Both the position numbers and the translations under genes were made by a program. Below the pieces are notes generated by a model. That model saw only the letters and a list, made by a program, of their open reading frames with translations, made no database searches and was not told the origin of the DNA. A DNA stretch of 64,000 bases from CAXWPM01 sp965206125 (lineage in GTDB: Bacteria > Acidobacteriota > Terriglobia > 20CM-2-55-15): positions 186,001 through 250,000 of the forward strand of contig CBDBIN010000045.1 in assembly GCA_965206125.1 (NCBI GenBank). Direction: 5' to 3'. Shown piece after piece: positions 37,374-47,003 of the stretch. The first letter of the stretch is position 1. Every line of letters starts with the position of its first letter.

Positions 37374-38357
37374 CTACGGGACTTCGAATTCGAGGGGATC
37401 GGATCGGACGGAAGTGCCTTCGGTGGTCAACAGGGCGAACACCTCGTAGGTGCCGGGCCCGACGTCATCGAGGTTGTCGTCGCGATGGTTCCAGACAGCT
37501 TCGAAGAGCCATTGCCCGCCGGGCCGGATCGCTTCGCTGCGTATGACCTGGGAGAAGAACATCCGGCGCGACCACCGCCAGACTTCCAGGCCGTTCGATG
37601 TGTCCAGGACCACGAAGTCGAAGCTCTGGCTCGTCGTGAAGTCGAACGGCAACAGTTTATCGGCGGTGTTCTGGACTTGAAGCACGAAGCGATGCCCCCC
37701 CGACTCCGGTTTCGCTTCGAGGATGAGCACCGGGTTCACTTCCGACAACGTGGCGACGTTCTCGGAAAGATCTCCGGGGTCCATCGGTTCGGGGCCACGT
37801 TCGAGGGCAGCCTGTTCTTGCCGCGACGTCACGTCACCGATTAACTCCGATCCGATGCGAGCGCCGATCAACTTGATGACCTGCTGCGGGCCGTAGGCTC
37901 CCGGAGTGGCCTCGACGATCCCGACACCACGCTCGAGCGTCAGCGCGATTGCACCGTAGTCGAAGACAACTCTCAACGCCAGGCCGTCGCTGTCGGTTTC
38001 GACCACCTCCATCGAGGCTCCCAGGGACGGAAACAGATCGTCTTCCAACTCGCCGTCGAAGCGGAGGTACTGCCTGCGGTCCCGGTCGTACCGCACACCG
38101 ACCGGACGCCCGGCCTCCACGCCCGGCGCCAGAGGAAACTGCGAGAAAACATACATGCTGCGTCCATCGACGATCGTGTGCTGGAGGATTTCGATTTCGA
38201 AGTCGTCCAGCACCGCGCCGGCGGAATCCTGAATCTCATAGCGCCACAGATTGCCCACATCCAGCGGCAGAAAATCCGGAGACATTCGGATACCCTGTGC
38301 GAAGGCAGTCGGCGCCACCAGGAATGTTAGTATGCTGACCGCGATCAGACGGGCCAT
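37374..38357 (-). CDS. Secreted protein with C-terminal BsuPI-like domain
   Basis: 327 residues. Signal peptide MARLIAVSILTFLVAPTAFA. Middle region of unknown fold; the C-terminal ~110 residues (FVLQVQNTADKLLPFDFTTSQ, FDFVVLDTSNGLEVWRWS, AIRPGGQWLFEAVW) match the BsuPI fold known from an intracellular proteinase inhibitor of Bacillus. An inhibitor role is possible but not shown. An IS1380 element begins about three bases upstream of the start codon, so the native promoter and ribosome site are gone. Confidence 0.75.
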   Translation of the reverse strand: MARLIAVSILTFLVAPTAFAQGIRMSPDFLPLDVGNLWRYEIQDSAGAVLDDFEIEILQHTIVDGRSMYVFSQFPLAPGVEAGRPVGVRYDRDRRQYLRFDGELEDDLFPSLGASMEVVETDSDGLALRVVFDYGAIALTLERGVGIVEATPGAYGPQQVIKLIGARIGSELIGDVTSRQEQAALERGPEPMDPGDLSENVATLSEVNPVLILEAKPESGGHRFVLQVQNTADKLLPFDFTTSQSFDFVVLDTSNGLEVWRWSRRMFFSQVIRSEAIRPGGQWLFEAVWNHRDDNLDDVGPGTYEVFALLTTEGTSVRSDPLEFEVP

Positions 38358-38360
38358 AGA

Positions 38361-40222
38361 AACTAGTCCCTGATCAAGCGTGATTGACGAGGTATTGATA
38401 GCGGCATAGCAGCAGAAGTACCCGAAATGCCCCCGTTCCGTGTGAATAAAGACTTGGAAAGAGTCTACGGAAAAGGAGGCATTTCGGATGAACGATTATA
38501 CGCGCAAGAACATGAAGAACCGCAAGCGGCGAATCGAGCGCCGGCTTGCGGACCGGAATTGGACAGATCAGGCGGCGCCGATGTTTTCGGCGAGCAACAT
38601 TCATTATGAGATGGGAGAGCGGACGCGCGGCACGGCGGTGGGCGGAATCGGGATGATGCAGTTGGTGGCGCGGCGGACGGGGCTGGTCAAAGCCATCGAC
38701 GAGAGTGTGCATGTGCTGAAGCGGCACTTGCCGTATCACGAATCGGATCACGTGCTGAACATCGCCTATAACGCGTTGAATGGAGGGACGTGCCTGGAGG
38801 ACATCGAGTTGCGGCGCAACGACGAAGTGTATCTGGATGCGCTGGGAGCGCAACGGATTCCGGACCCGACGACGGCGGGAGACTTCTGCCGGAGATTTGA
38901 GCCCAGCGACGTGGAGTCTCTGATGGAGGCGACGAATCAAGTCCGGCTGCGAGTCTGGCGCCAGCAGCCCGAGGCGTTTTTCGAAGAAGCGGTGTTGGAC
39001 GCCGATGGGACACTGGCTGAAACCACAGGCGAATGCAAGCAAGGAATGGACGTGGCCTACAACGGGACCTGGGGGTATCACCCGCTGGTGATTTCGCTGG
39101 CGAATACTCAAGAGCCGCTGTACCTGGTCAATCGCAGCGGTAACCGGCCCTCGCATGAGGGAGCGGCCGCACGGTTCGACCAGGCCATCGCGCTGTGCCG
39201 TCGAGGCGGGTTTCGCCAGATCCTGCTGCGCGGGGACACCGACTTCAGCCAGACCCGGCACCTGGATGGATGGGACGACCAGGGCGTGGGATTCATCTTC
39301 GGCATCGACGCCATGCAGAATCTGGTGGCGCTGGCCGATGAACTGGAACCGCACCAATGGACGCGTCTGGAACGGCCCGCCAAGTACGCGGTGGCCACCG
39401 AACCGCGCCAACGTCCCGACAACGTGAAGGAACAAGTCGTTCGGGAGCGCGGTTTCGACAATATCCGGTTGCAGGGCGAGGATGTGGCCGAGTTTGCGTA
39501 TCGGCCCAGAGCCTGCGACCGGGACTACCGCGTTGTCGTGGTGCGGAAGAATCTGTCGGTGGCCAAAGGCGAACAGGTGTTGTTCGACGACATCCGATAC
39601 TTCTTCTACATTACCAACCGCTCGGATTCGGCCAGCCAGATTGTGCTCCGTGCGAATCAACGGTGCAATCAAGAGAATCTCATTGAGCAGCTCAAGAACG
39701 GCGTTCAGGCCTTGAGGATGCCGGTCGGGGATCAGACCAGCAACGGGGCCTACATGGTCATGGCGTCGCTGGCCTGGACACTGAAGGCGTGGTTTGCGTT
39801 GCTGCTGCCCGAAACCGGACGCTGGGGCCAGAAGTATCAGGCCGAGAAACAGACGGTACTGCACATGGAGTTCAAGACGTTTCTAAACGCCTTCATGTTC
39901 GTGCCTTGTCAGCTCGTGCGCACCGGGCGGCGCATCCTCTTCAGGATTCTGGCCTGGAACCGGTGGTTGCCGGTCTTGTTCCGTGCCGTGGATGTGCTGC
40001 ATCAACCTCTGCGATGCTGACCCGATCATGGCCCTGAGCCCGGGCGATCGAGGTCCCGGTTTCTGTCAACCGCTCCAACACCAGCGAGGCTGAACTGAAA
40101 CAGATCCAACAGAAACCCGATACCTGGATAAAACGATCCGGGAGCGGGATTCTATGCCTCGAATTTTATGCGCGCAACCTGGCCGTTGGCGGACTGGTTA
40201 TGCGCTTGTTTTGGGACTAGTT
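38361..40222 (+). mobile_element. IS1380-family insertion sequence
   Basis: Imperfect terminal inverted repeats of about 21 bases: left AACTAGTCCCTGATCAAGCG, right (complement) AACTAGTCCCAAAACAAGCG. Flanks share TAG on both sides (TAGA/TAGC), so the target duplication is short or decayed. It has one intact transposase. The element separates the BsuPI gene from tadA. Confidence 0.85.
38488..40020 (+). CDS. IS1380-family transposase
   Basis: 510 residues, full length. DDE-type catalytic regions: LDADGTLAETTGECKQGMDV, LLRGDTDFSQT and NQENLIEQLKNG; the C-terminus shows SLAWTLKAWFALLLP as in the family. AAGGAGG lies 9 bases before ATG 38488. No stop or frameshift, so it is probably still active. 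Confidence 0.92.
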   Translation: MNDYTRKNMKNRKRRIERRLADRNWTDQAAPMFSASNIHYEMGERTRGTAVGGIGMMQLVARRTGLVKAIDESVHVLKRHLPYHESDHVLNIAYNALNGGTCLEDIELRRNDEVYLDALGAQRIPDPTTAGDFCRRFEPSDVESLMEATNQVRLRVWRQQPEAFFEEAVLDADGTLAETTGECKQGMDVAYNGTWGYHPLVISLANTQEPLYLVNRSGNRPSHEGAAARFDQAIALCRRGGFRQILLRGDTDFSQTRHLDGWDDQGVGFIFGIDAMQNLVALADELEPHQWTRLERPAKYAVATEPRQRPDNVKEQVVRERGFDNIRLQGEDVAEFAYRPRACDRDYRVVVVRKNLSVAKGEQVLFDDIRYFFYITNRSDSASQIVLRANQRCNQENLIEQLKNGVQALRMPVGDQTSNGAYMVMASLAWTLKAWFALLLPETGRWGQKYQAEKQTVLHMEFKTFLNAFMFVPCQLVRTGRRILFRILAWNRWLPVLFRAVDVLHQPLRC

Positions 40223-40254
40223 TAGCAAGGCTGTTGGAAAACTCACCAAAAGGA

Positions 40255-40728
40255 ATGCCTTCGTATCCGGCGGGCAGCAAGGAGCGGGACGACCGCTTGA
40301 TGGGGTTTGCCATCGACCTGGCCCGAAGGGCCGAGCAGACCGGTGAGGTGCCGATTGGCGCCGTTCTCGTCGATGGCGACGAGGTGATCGGCGAGGGATT
40401 CAATAACCAGATCGGAACCTGCGATCCCACATCCCACGCCGAGATCGTTGCCTTGCGCGATGCGGCCCAACGTCGCGGCAACTACCGCCTCAGCGGCGCC
40501 GAACTTTTCGTCACACTCGAACCTTGCGCGATGTGCGCGGGCGCCATGATCCACGCCCGCATCAGCCGCCTCGTTTTTGGCGCCGAAGATCCCAAGAGCG
40601 GCGCGGCAGGATCGTTGTACTCGATTCCGACCGATCCACGCCTGAACCACCGCATCGACGTCGTCGCCGGCGTTCTTGCCCCCGATTGTGCCACGCTCCT
40701 GCGTCGTTTCTTTGAGAGCCGCCGATAA
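40255..40728 (+). CDS. tadA: tRNA adenosine(34) deaminase TadA
   Basis: 157 residues. Zinc and catalytic motifs: TSHAEIVALRDA (HAE) and LFVTLEPCAMCAGAMIHARI (PCxxC), then VFGAEDPKSGAAGS. It turns A34 of tRNA-Arg(ACG) into inosine. The start is uncertain: ATG 40255 has AAAAGGA directly against it; an upstream TTG near 40234 is an alternative. The IS1380 end lies 32 bases upstream, so the promoter must be in the IS or has been lost; as tadA is usually essential, transcription probably starts within the IS. Confidence 0.9.
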   Translation: MPSYPAGSKERDDRLMGFAIDLARRAEQTGEVPIGAVLVDGDEVIGEGFNNQIGTCDPTSHAEIVALRDAAQRRGNYRLSGAELFVTLEPCAMCAGAMIHARISRLVFGAEDPKSGAAGSLYSIPTDPRLNHRIDVVAGVLAPDCATLLRRFFESRR

Positions 40729-40775
40729 GATCACCCCTGAGCGCTGGCGTTGGGGGGGGCACAGTCCCGCCAAAT

Positions 40776-40920
40776 GTAAGATCTCGAATCTCCAATCTCG
40801 ATTGTCCAATGTGGGTTACTCGATAGTCGCTCGAGTGCCGGGGTCGACAAATTGCAGATTTTCTATTTGAGAATCCGCAGTGGACATCGTTCATTGGACA
40901 TTCGAGATTCGAAATTGTAA
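40776..40920. repeat. Degenerate dispersed repeat, copy B, with inverted arms
   Basis: Flanking arms read TCTCGATTGTCCAATG (about 40795-40810) and CATTGGACATTCGAGATTCG (about 40891-40910). The inner part 40851-40917 matches, on the opposite strand, the repeat at 22351-22420 (shared AACGATGTCC and AATAGAA words). Confidence 0.7.
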
Positions 40921-41058
40921 AGGATACGGTGGTCGACGCTCAGTTTGGTGTTCGATTCTGAACCCAGCGTCCCAAATGCGGGCATCCTCACCGAAACTCA
41001 TTTCGATAGAAACCCGTTAATAACATTTCCAGTCAATCGTTTAAGGATAGTCCGCAGA

Positions 41059-41074
41059 TGGCATCCGGGGTGCG
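41059..41074 (+). promoter_or_regulatory. Possible sigma-54 promoter upstream of the DUF4097 gene
   Basis: TGGCATCCGGGGTGCG keeps the invariant GG and GC with exactly 10 bases between them; three of the less strict consensus positions differ. An NtrC-like activator is encoded downstream at 47004, which makes a sigma-54 promoter here plausible. Such sites also arise by chance in GC-rich DNA. Confidence 0.3.
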
Positions 41075-41118
41075 ATTGGACATCCGTCGAGTTCGATCGT
41101 AACGATTCGGGGACTCTT

Positions 41119-41167
41119 CGGTATTGAACAAGCGGCCGACCGCGTCCGTACAACGTATTCAATACCG
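41119..41167 (+). promoter_or_regulatory. Inverted repeat in the leader of the DUF4097 gene
   Basis: CGGTATTGAA (41119-41128) and TTCAATACCG (41158-41167) are perfectly complementary with 29 bases between. The right arm touches the TAAGGAG ribosome site (41168-41174), so an RNA stem here could limit translation; it may equally be a protein-binding site. Confidence 0.5.
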
Positions 41168-41185
41168 GTAAGGAGTTCGTAAAAA

Positions 41186-41980
41186 ATGCAAACGAAACTG
41201 ACAGGATTCGCAGTTTTCGCCCTGGCGATCGCTCTGGTGGGCGCACCGGCGGCGGCGGCACAGGACCGATTCGAATGGGATCAGGCCATTGCACCCGGCA
41301 AGACGATCGAAATCAAAGGAATCAACGGATCAATCGTGGCGTCGCCGACATCGGGAAACCGCGTCGAAGTCGTGGCGATCAAGGACGCCCGACGTTCCGA
41401 CACCGATTCGGTGACGATCGAGGTCGTCGAGGACGACGGCAATTACACGATCTGCGCGGTGTACCCGAGCCGCCCTTCCAGGGACCCGAACGAATGCCTG
41501 CCGGGGAGCCGCGGACGTATGAATACCCGCGACAACGACGTTGAGGTGGATTTCGAGGTGCGTGTTCCCGCCGGTGTCCGTTTCGTCGGCCGGAACGTCA
41601 ACGGCAACGTCGAAGCACTTTCGATCGACGGCGATGTCGAGGCCTACACCGTGAACGGGAGCGTCGAAGTCAGTTCGAACGGGCTGGCGCAGGCCGAGAC
41701 CGTCAACGGCTCCATCGAAGTGGCACTGGGAAGATCGGACTGGAGGGGCGACCTGACATTTGAAACGGTCAACGGCCGGATCACGGTCGAACTGCCCGAC
41801 GGCACGAACACCGATGTCACGGCGGAAACGCTAAACGGCTCGATCGAATCCGATTTCCCCCTGACTCTGTCCGGCAGGTTCGGACCGAAGCGGATCAACG
41901 GAACCATCGGAAACGGGGGCCGGGACCTCCACTTGAAGACCGTCAACGGGGCGATCCGGCTCCGACGATCTTCGCGATAA
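41186..41980 (+). CDS. DUF4097 beta-helix-like secreted protein
   Basis: 264 residues with signal peptide ending at AAAAQ (about residue 28). The remainder is a series of short beta repeats with VNG/LNG/ING turns (NVNGNVEALSIDGDV, VNGSVEVSSNG, VNGRITVELPDG, LNGSIESDF, INGTIGNGG, VNGAIRLRRSSR). Probably periplasmic or outer-face adhesin-like. TAAGGAG precedes ATG 41186. It is the first gene before the TolC/MFP/ATPase efflux set and may sense or respond to envelope stress. A broken relative lies at 21830-22338. Confidence 0.82.
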   Translation: MQTKLTGFAVFALAIALVGAPAAAAQDRFEWDQAIAPGKTIEIKGINGSIVASPTSGNRVEVVAIKDARRSDTDSVTIEVVEDDGNYTICAVYPSRPSRDPNECLPGSRGRMNTRDNDVEVDFEVRVPAGVRFVGRNVNGNVEALSIDGDVEAYTVNGSVEVSSNGLAQAETVNGSIEVALGRSDWRGDLTFETVNGRITVELPDGTNTDVTAETLNGSIESDFPLTLSGRFGPKRINGTIGNGGRDLHLKTVNGAIRLRRSSR

Positions 41981-42150
41981 GCGGCCGGCATGGTGGAGTT
42001 CGCGGCCGGCCGCCCCTTGGACAGGGTGCTAAACCTTGTTACCCTATTGAGATTACGGGTCCCAAGCGTAACGATTCGGTCTCAAGAAGCGTAAAAAGGG
42101 ACAGAGTTCCACCGTATACGCCGGCATACCGCCGCCTAGGAGTATCTCAA

Positions 42151-43848
42151 ATGAAGAAGTACGTACTATTAGTTGCCCTCTGGGGCCTGTTGCTCTCCAC
42201 GCCTGCCAATGCGCAGGGCATTTTCGGCAGGGTGCTGGATCGCTACCAGCCACAGCCGGTCGCTGCCAGGGCACTATCAACGACGCCGACGATGTCACCG
42301 ACGTTGATGTCCTTGTCCCAGGACGGCGGCCTGCCGCTTCGCGTGAGCGACGTGGTCCGACTGATGCTCGAAAACAACATCAACATAGGCGTCAACCGCT
42401 TCAGCCCAACCATAACGGAGTACGCAATCACCTCGGCTTACCAGCGATTCGACCCGACACTGACGTTGTCGGGAACCGCCAGCCGGAACACATCGCCCTC
42501 GGCCTCGCAGCTCGACGGTGCGGCGACAAACTCGCGGTTGTCCGGCAACTACTCGGCTACTTATAGCCACAACCTGGCTTACGGGACGAATTACTCGTTC
42601 CGGATGTCGGTGAACCGCTCGTCCACGAACAGCCAATTCAGCACCGTGAACCCGTCCTACAACGCCTCGCTGGTGTCGTCTTTCAGCCAGCCGCTGCTCC
42701 GGGGCCGCGGGACTTACATCAACATGGGCCCGATCACGATCGCGCAGAACAACCTGGAACTGTCCGAACTCCAGTTCGAGCAGCAGGTGATGGGCATGGT
42801 CGCCCAGGCGCATAACCTCTACTGGGATCTTGTTTCCGCACGGGAAAACATCAAGGTCCAGGAAGAATCGCTCCAATTGGCCAACCAGACGCTCCGCGAC
42901 AACGAGACCCAGGTCCAGATCGGTGTGATGGCCCCGATCGACGTCATCCAGGCCCGCTCCGAGGTCGCTACACGCCAGGAAGGCCTGATCCAGGCACGAT
43001 TCAACCGGACCCGCATCGAGGACCAGATCAAGATGCTGGTCAGCGCCGTTCCTGATCCGGCGCTTGTTCTGCTGGCGCTCAATCCGGTCGAGGAGGTGCG
43101 TGGACGGACCGACGAAGTCCTTCCCGTCGCAGATGCGATCCGGCTGGCACTGATCAACCGGCCCGAGATGCGGCAGATCGAGCTGGAGCTCAAGAACAAC
43201 GACATCAACATTGCGTTGGCGAAGGATCAGTTGCTGCCCTCGCTCAACCTGAACGCTTCCTACACCCAGAGTGGTCTGGGCGGTACGGAATTCGTGCGTT
43301 CCGGTGGGTTGGGCGGAGGCACGACGACTGTGATTCCGGGCGGCATCGGCGGGGCCTTCGGCGACATCTTCGGGTTCGACTTCACAGGCTATTCGGTCGG
43401 TTTCAACCTGCAGATCCCGCTGTCGAACCGGGCCGCGCAGGCCAGCCATGCCCGTGTGACGACGCAAAAGCGGTTGACTGAATCGCGGATGGCGGCGACG
43501 GCCCAGGGTATCGCACTCGAGGTACGCAACAGCTACAACCAGATCGAAATGAACCGAGCCCGGATTGACGCGGCGCAAGTGGCCCGTGAACTGGCCGAGG
43601 AGCGTCTCGACGCCGAGCAGCGGAAGTTTCGGCTGGGGGCTTCGGCCATCCGTTTCGTCCTCCAGGAACAGCGGAACCTGACTCAGGCCCAGACCTCGGA
43701 GATCACCGCGCTGGTGGATTACGTCAAGGCGGTCGTCGCTTATGACCAGGCTATCGGACGGACTCTGGAACGGAACAACATTCAGATCGAGCAGCAGTTG
43801 CGGCCCTCGGTCGCTAGCCTGGGGAACACCGGGGTTGCCGGACCCTAG
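42151..43848 (+). CDS. TolC-family outer-membrane efflux protein
   Basis: 565 residues. Signal peptide MKKYVLLVALWGLLLSTPA, then two repeats of the TolC helical barrel: the first around 210-300 (MVAQAHNLYWDLVSARENIKV) and the second around 430-545 (ALEVRNSYNQIEMNRARIDAA, LREQRNLTQAQ). The N-terminal ~60 residues are an extra segment. It should form the exit duct for the MFP and ATPases that follow. TAGGAG precedes the start. Confidence 0.9.
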   Translation: MKKYVLLVALWGLLLSTPANAQGIFGRVLDRYQPQPVAARALSTTPTMSPTLMSLSQDGGLPLRVSDVVRLMLENNINIGVNRFSPTITEYAITSAYQRFDPTLTLSGTASRNTSPSASQLDGAATNSRLSGNYSATYSHNLAYGTNYSFRMSVNRSSTNSQFSTVNPSYNASLVSSFSQPLLRGRGTYINMGPITIAQNNLELSELQFEQQVMGMVAQAHNLYWDLVSARENIKVQEESLQLANQTLRDNETQVQIGVMAPIDVIQARSEVATRQEGLIQARFNRTRIEDQIKMLVSAVPDPALVLLALNPVEEVRGRTDEVLPVADAIRLALINRPEMRQIELELKNNDINIALAKDQLLPSLNLNASYTQSGLGGTEFVRSGGLGGGTTTVIPGGIGGAFGDIFGFDFTGYSVGFNLQIPLSNRAAQASHARVTTQKRLTESRMAATAQGIALEVRNSYNQIEMNRARIDAAQVARELAEERLDAEQRKFRLGASAIRFVLQEQRNLTQAQTSEITALVDYVKAVVAYDQAIGRTLERNNIQIEQQLRPSVASLGNTGVAGP

Positions 43849-43979
43849 CAACCGGTGGCGCGGGCGACGCCGTTCGATTACGGACCCGTTTTCCCGGAAC
43901 CGGACACACCCGACCTCAAAGATATGGAGACCTAGGCGTTAAGTGATTTATTATTAGTGGTTTGAATGTGCGAGAAGCC

Positions 43980-43995
43980 TGGTATGCCGCTCGCA
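43980..43995 (+). promoter_or_regulatory. Possible sigma-54 promoter before the membrane-fusion gene
   Basis: TGGTATGCCGCTCGCA has GG-N10-GC with most other consensus positions kept. It is 21 bases before the chosen start at 44017, which would give a very short leader. Tentative, suggested by the NtrC-like regulator at the end of the cluster. Confidence 0.25.
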
Positions 43996-44016
43996 CTAGC
44001 AGCCACGGAGGAACTC

Positions 44017-45267
44017 ATGGATAAGAAGCGTCCAGACCAGACCCGAAAGAAACGCATCAAACGCGTCATCTACGGCTTGTTCGTCATCGTCGCGGGAACC
44101 GGTGTCACAGTCGGCCTATCACGCCTGGAACCGGCCGCGCCGAGCGTCGACCGCGGAACCGTCTACACCGATACGGTCCAGCGGGGTGAGATGCTGCGCC
44201 AGGTTCGGGGCCTGGGCAAGCTCGTTCCCGAGGAAATTCGGTGGATTCCTTCGACCACGGCCGGCCTCGTCGAGCGCATCGTCGTACAGCCCGGCGTGAC
44301 GGTAACCCCGGATTCGGTCATCGTCGTGATGAGCAACCCCGAGTTGAGACAGTCGGTCCGTGATGCCGAACTTCAGATTCTTGCGGCCGAAGCCGACCTG
44401 GCCAACCTGCGCGTGCAGCTTTCGAGCAACCTGCTCAACCAACAGGCCAGCGCGGCTTCCGTTGAACAGAGCTACCTCACGACAAGTCTGCAGTATGAAG
44501 CCGATTCCCAGCTGAGCGTGGAAGGTCTGATCTCGGACCTGGATCTGAACAAGTCCCGCGTGACCGCCGAACAGGCCGCAAAGCGCTGGGAACTCGAAGG
44601 TCAACGGCTTGCCACGGTTGGAGAGGCGAACGAAGCCCAGTTGATGGCCCAGGGAGTGCGCCTCGAGCAGCTGCGCGCGGTCCTCGCGCTGCGTCAGGAC
44701 CAGTTGAACGACCTGAGTGTGCGCGCTGGTATCCACGGCGTGCTGCAGCAGGTGCCGGTCGAAGTCGGCCAGAAGCTCGCTATGGGGACCAACATCGCTC
44801 GGGTTGCCGAGCCGGGACGGCTGAAAGCCGAGCTCAGCATCGCCGAGACCCAGGCCAAGGACATCGTGGTCGGGCTGCTCGCGTCGATCGACACACGTAA
44901 CGGCGTCATTCCCGGAACGGTGGTCCGGATCGACCCGGCGGTATTGAACGGCACCGTGAAGGTCGACGTCCGACTCGACGGGGAGCTGCCCCGCGGGGCG
45001 CGGCCGGACCTGAGCGTCGACGGAACGGTGGAGATCGAACGGCTTGTAGACGTGCTCTACGTCGGGCGGCCCGCCTACGGACAGGCCAACAGCCTGGTCG
45101 GCATCTTCAGGCTCACTCCCGAAGGCGAAGCGATTCGGACGACAGTCCGGCTGGGCCGGGTGTCGGTCAGCACGATGGAGATCGTCGAAGGACTGAACGT
45201 TGGAGACGAAGTCATACTTTCAGATATGTCGGCATGGGATGCGTTCGACCGCGTCCGCCTGAACTGA
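44017..45267 (+). CDS. Membrane-fusion protein (HlyD/MacA-like periplasmic adaptor)
   Basis: About 416 residues from ATG 44017, which has GGAGG upstream; an earlier ATG at 43966 has none. One membrane anchor (VIYGLFVIVAGTGVTVGL), a lipoyl-like half (GLGKLVPEEIRWIPSTTAGLVERIVV), a long coiled-coil hairpin (about 100-230), the second lipoyl half (VRAGIHGVLQQVPVEVGQKL) and a beta-barrel domain. It would bridge an inner-membrane permease to TolC. Confidence 0.9.
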   Translation: MDKKRPDQTRKKRIKRVIYGLFVIVAGTGVTVGLSRLEPAAPSVDRGTVYTDTVQRGEMLRQVRGLGKLVPEEIRWIPSTTAGLVERIVVQPGVTVTPDSVIVVMSNPELRQSVRDAELQILAAEADLANLRVQLSSNLLNQQASAASVEQSYLTTSLQYEADSQLSVEGLISDLDLNKSRVTAEQAAKRWELEGQRLATVGEANEAQLMAQGVRLEQLRAVLALRQDQLNDLSVRAGIHGVLQQVPVEVGQKLAMGTNIARVAEPGRLKAELSIAETQAKDIVVGLLASIDTRNGVIPGTVVRIDPAVLNGTVKVDVRLDGELPRGARPDLSVDGTVEIERLVDVLYVGRPAYGQANSLVGIFRLTPEGEAIRTTVRLGRVSVSTMEIVEGLNVGDEVILSDMSAWDAFDRVRLN

Positions 45268-45294
45268 TCAAGACGACAACGAGGAGAGAACCGA

Positions 45295-45996
45295 ATGTCA
45301 GATTCCCAACCCGTAATCCATATGGACAACGTGACGAAGGTCTTCTACACCGAAGAGGTGGAGACCCACGCCCTGGCGCGCATTCACATCAAGATCGAGA
45401 GGGGCGAGTACGTGTCGATTTCCGGCCCGTCGGGATGCGGCAAGTCCACGCTGCTATCTATCCTGGGCCTGCTCGACTCTCCGACCGAGGGCGAGTACTG
45501 GCTGAACGGCAGGGACGTCGCCGACCTGTCGCTTTCCGAGCGCGCCCGGATCCGGAACCGCGAAGTCGGCTTCATCTTCCAGGCGTTCAACCTGATCGGC
45601 GATCTCACCGTGTACGAAAACGTCGAGCTTCCGTTGACCTACCGCGGCATGCCCTCGAGCGAGCGCAAGAAAGCGGTCCAGGAAGCTCTCGAGAAAGTCG
45701 AGATGGCGCACCGGATGAAGCATTACCCTTCCCAGCTATCGGGCGGTCAACAGCAGCGCGTCGCCGTGGCGCGGGCCCTCGGAGGCGCGCCGTCGATCCT
45801 GCTGGCCGACGAGCCGACGGGGAACCTCGACTCCAAGAACGGGGCAGCCGTCATGGATCTGATGCGCGACCTGCACCGGGAAGGCGCGTCGATCTGCATG
45901 GTCACGCACGATCCCCGGTACGCGCGTTACGCCGAACGTCACATCCACCTGTTCGACGGCTCGGTGGTAGAGGAGAGCGTCGCCGCCGACGGATAA
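45295..45996 (+). CDS. ABC transporter ATPase, MacB/LolD type (first of two)
   Basis: 233 residues. Walker A GPSGCGKSTLLS, Q-loop NREVGFIFQAFNLI, signature LSGGQQQRVAVARAL, Walker B ILLADEPTGNLDSKNG and the switch His (MVTHD). No membrane domain. It normally pairs with an FtsX/MacB permease; none is encoded beside it. It starts 27 bases after the adaptor gene, with GAGGAGAG upstream. Confidence 0.92.
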   Translation: MSDSQPVIHMDNVTKVFYTEEVETHALARIHIKIERGEYVSISGPSGCGKSTLLSILGLLDSPTEGEYWLNGRDVADLSLSERARIRNREVGFIFQAFNLIGDLTVYENVELPLTYRGMPSSERKKAVQEALEKVEMAHRMKHYPSQLSGGQQQRVAVARALGGAPSILLADEPTGNLDSKNGAAVMDLMRDLHREGASICMVTHDPRYARYAERHIHLFDGSVVEESVAADG

Positions 45997-46164
45997 CTGT
46001 TCTCGCAGGGGAGGGGCGGACTCCGGTCTTCCCCGCTTCTCGGGCCCTGCCGTCATGCCCTGGTCCGGCCCCGCCCTCCGGGTCGGACTGGTATTCGAAG
46101 TTTGAAGCCGGTATAACTGTTCGACTCCATGAGGCCGGACAGCCCCCTCGAGTGACAAGACACC

Positions 46165-46833
<669 letters not shown>

Positions 46834-46856
46834 CAGGGATCTTCCGACAAGAGTCA

Positions 46857-46957
46857 GCCACGGATTACACGGATTACACGGATCATAGACGGATTTGTTC
46901 TAGCCGCGGGTCCCAACCTTCTTGCCCAGAATCCGTTAAATCTGTGTAATCCGTGGC
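46857..46957. repeat. Dispersed inverted repeat (ATCCGTGGC family)
   Basis: Left arm 46857-46883 begins GCCACGGATTACACGGATTA; right arm 46931-46957 ends TCTGTGTAATCCGTGGC. This kind of word recurs between genes in many environmental genomes. It covers the GTG that would otherwise extend the next gene. Confidence 0.8.
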
Positions 46958-47003
46958 AAAATCCGAAGAGCCATGTGATCCGCCCAACCGTAAAATCCCG
47001 CGC

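Noticed and set aside
38374..39864. Minus-strand frame inside IS1380
   Set aside because: Antisense of a clear transposase.
42010..42030. Sigma-54 site before the TolC gene
   Set aside because: GG and GC are only 7-8 bases apart; the spacing of 10 is strict.
46953..47003. GTG start for the response regulator
   Set aside because: The added residues come from the intergenic ATCCGTGGC repeat.
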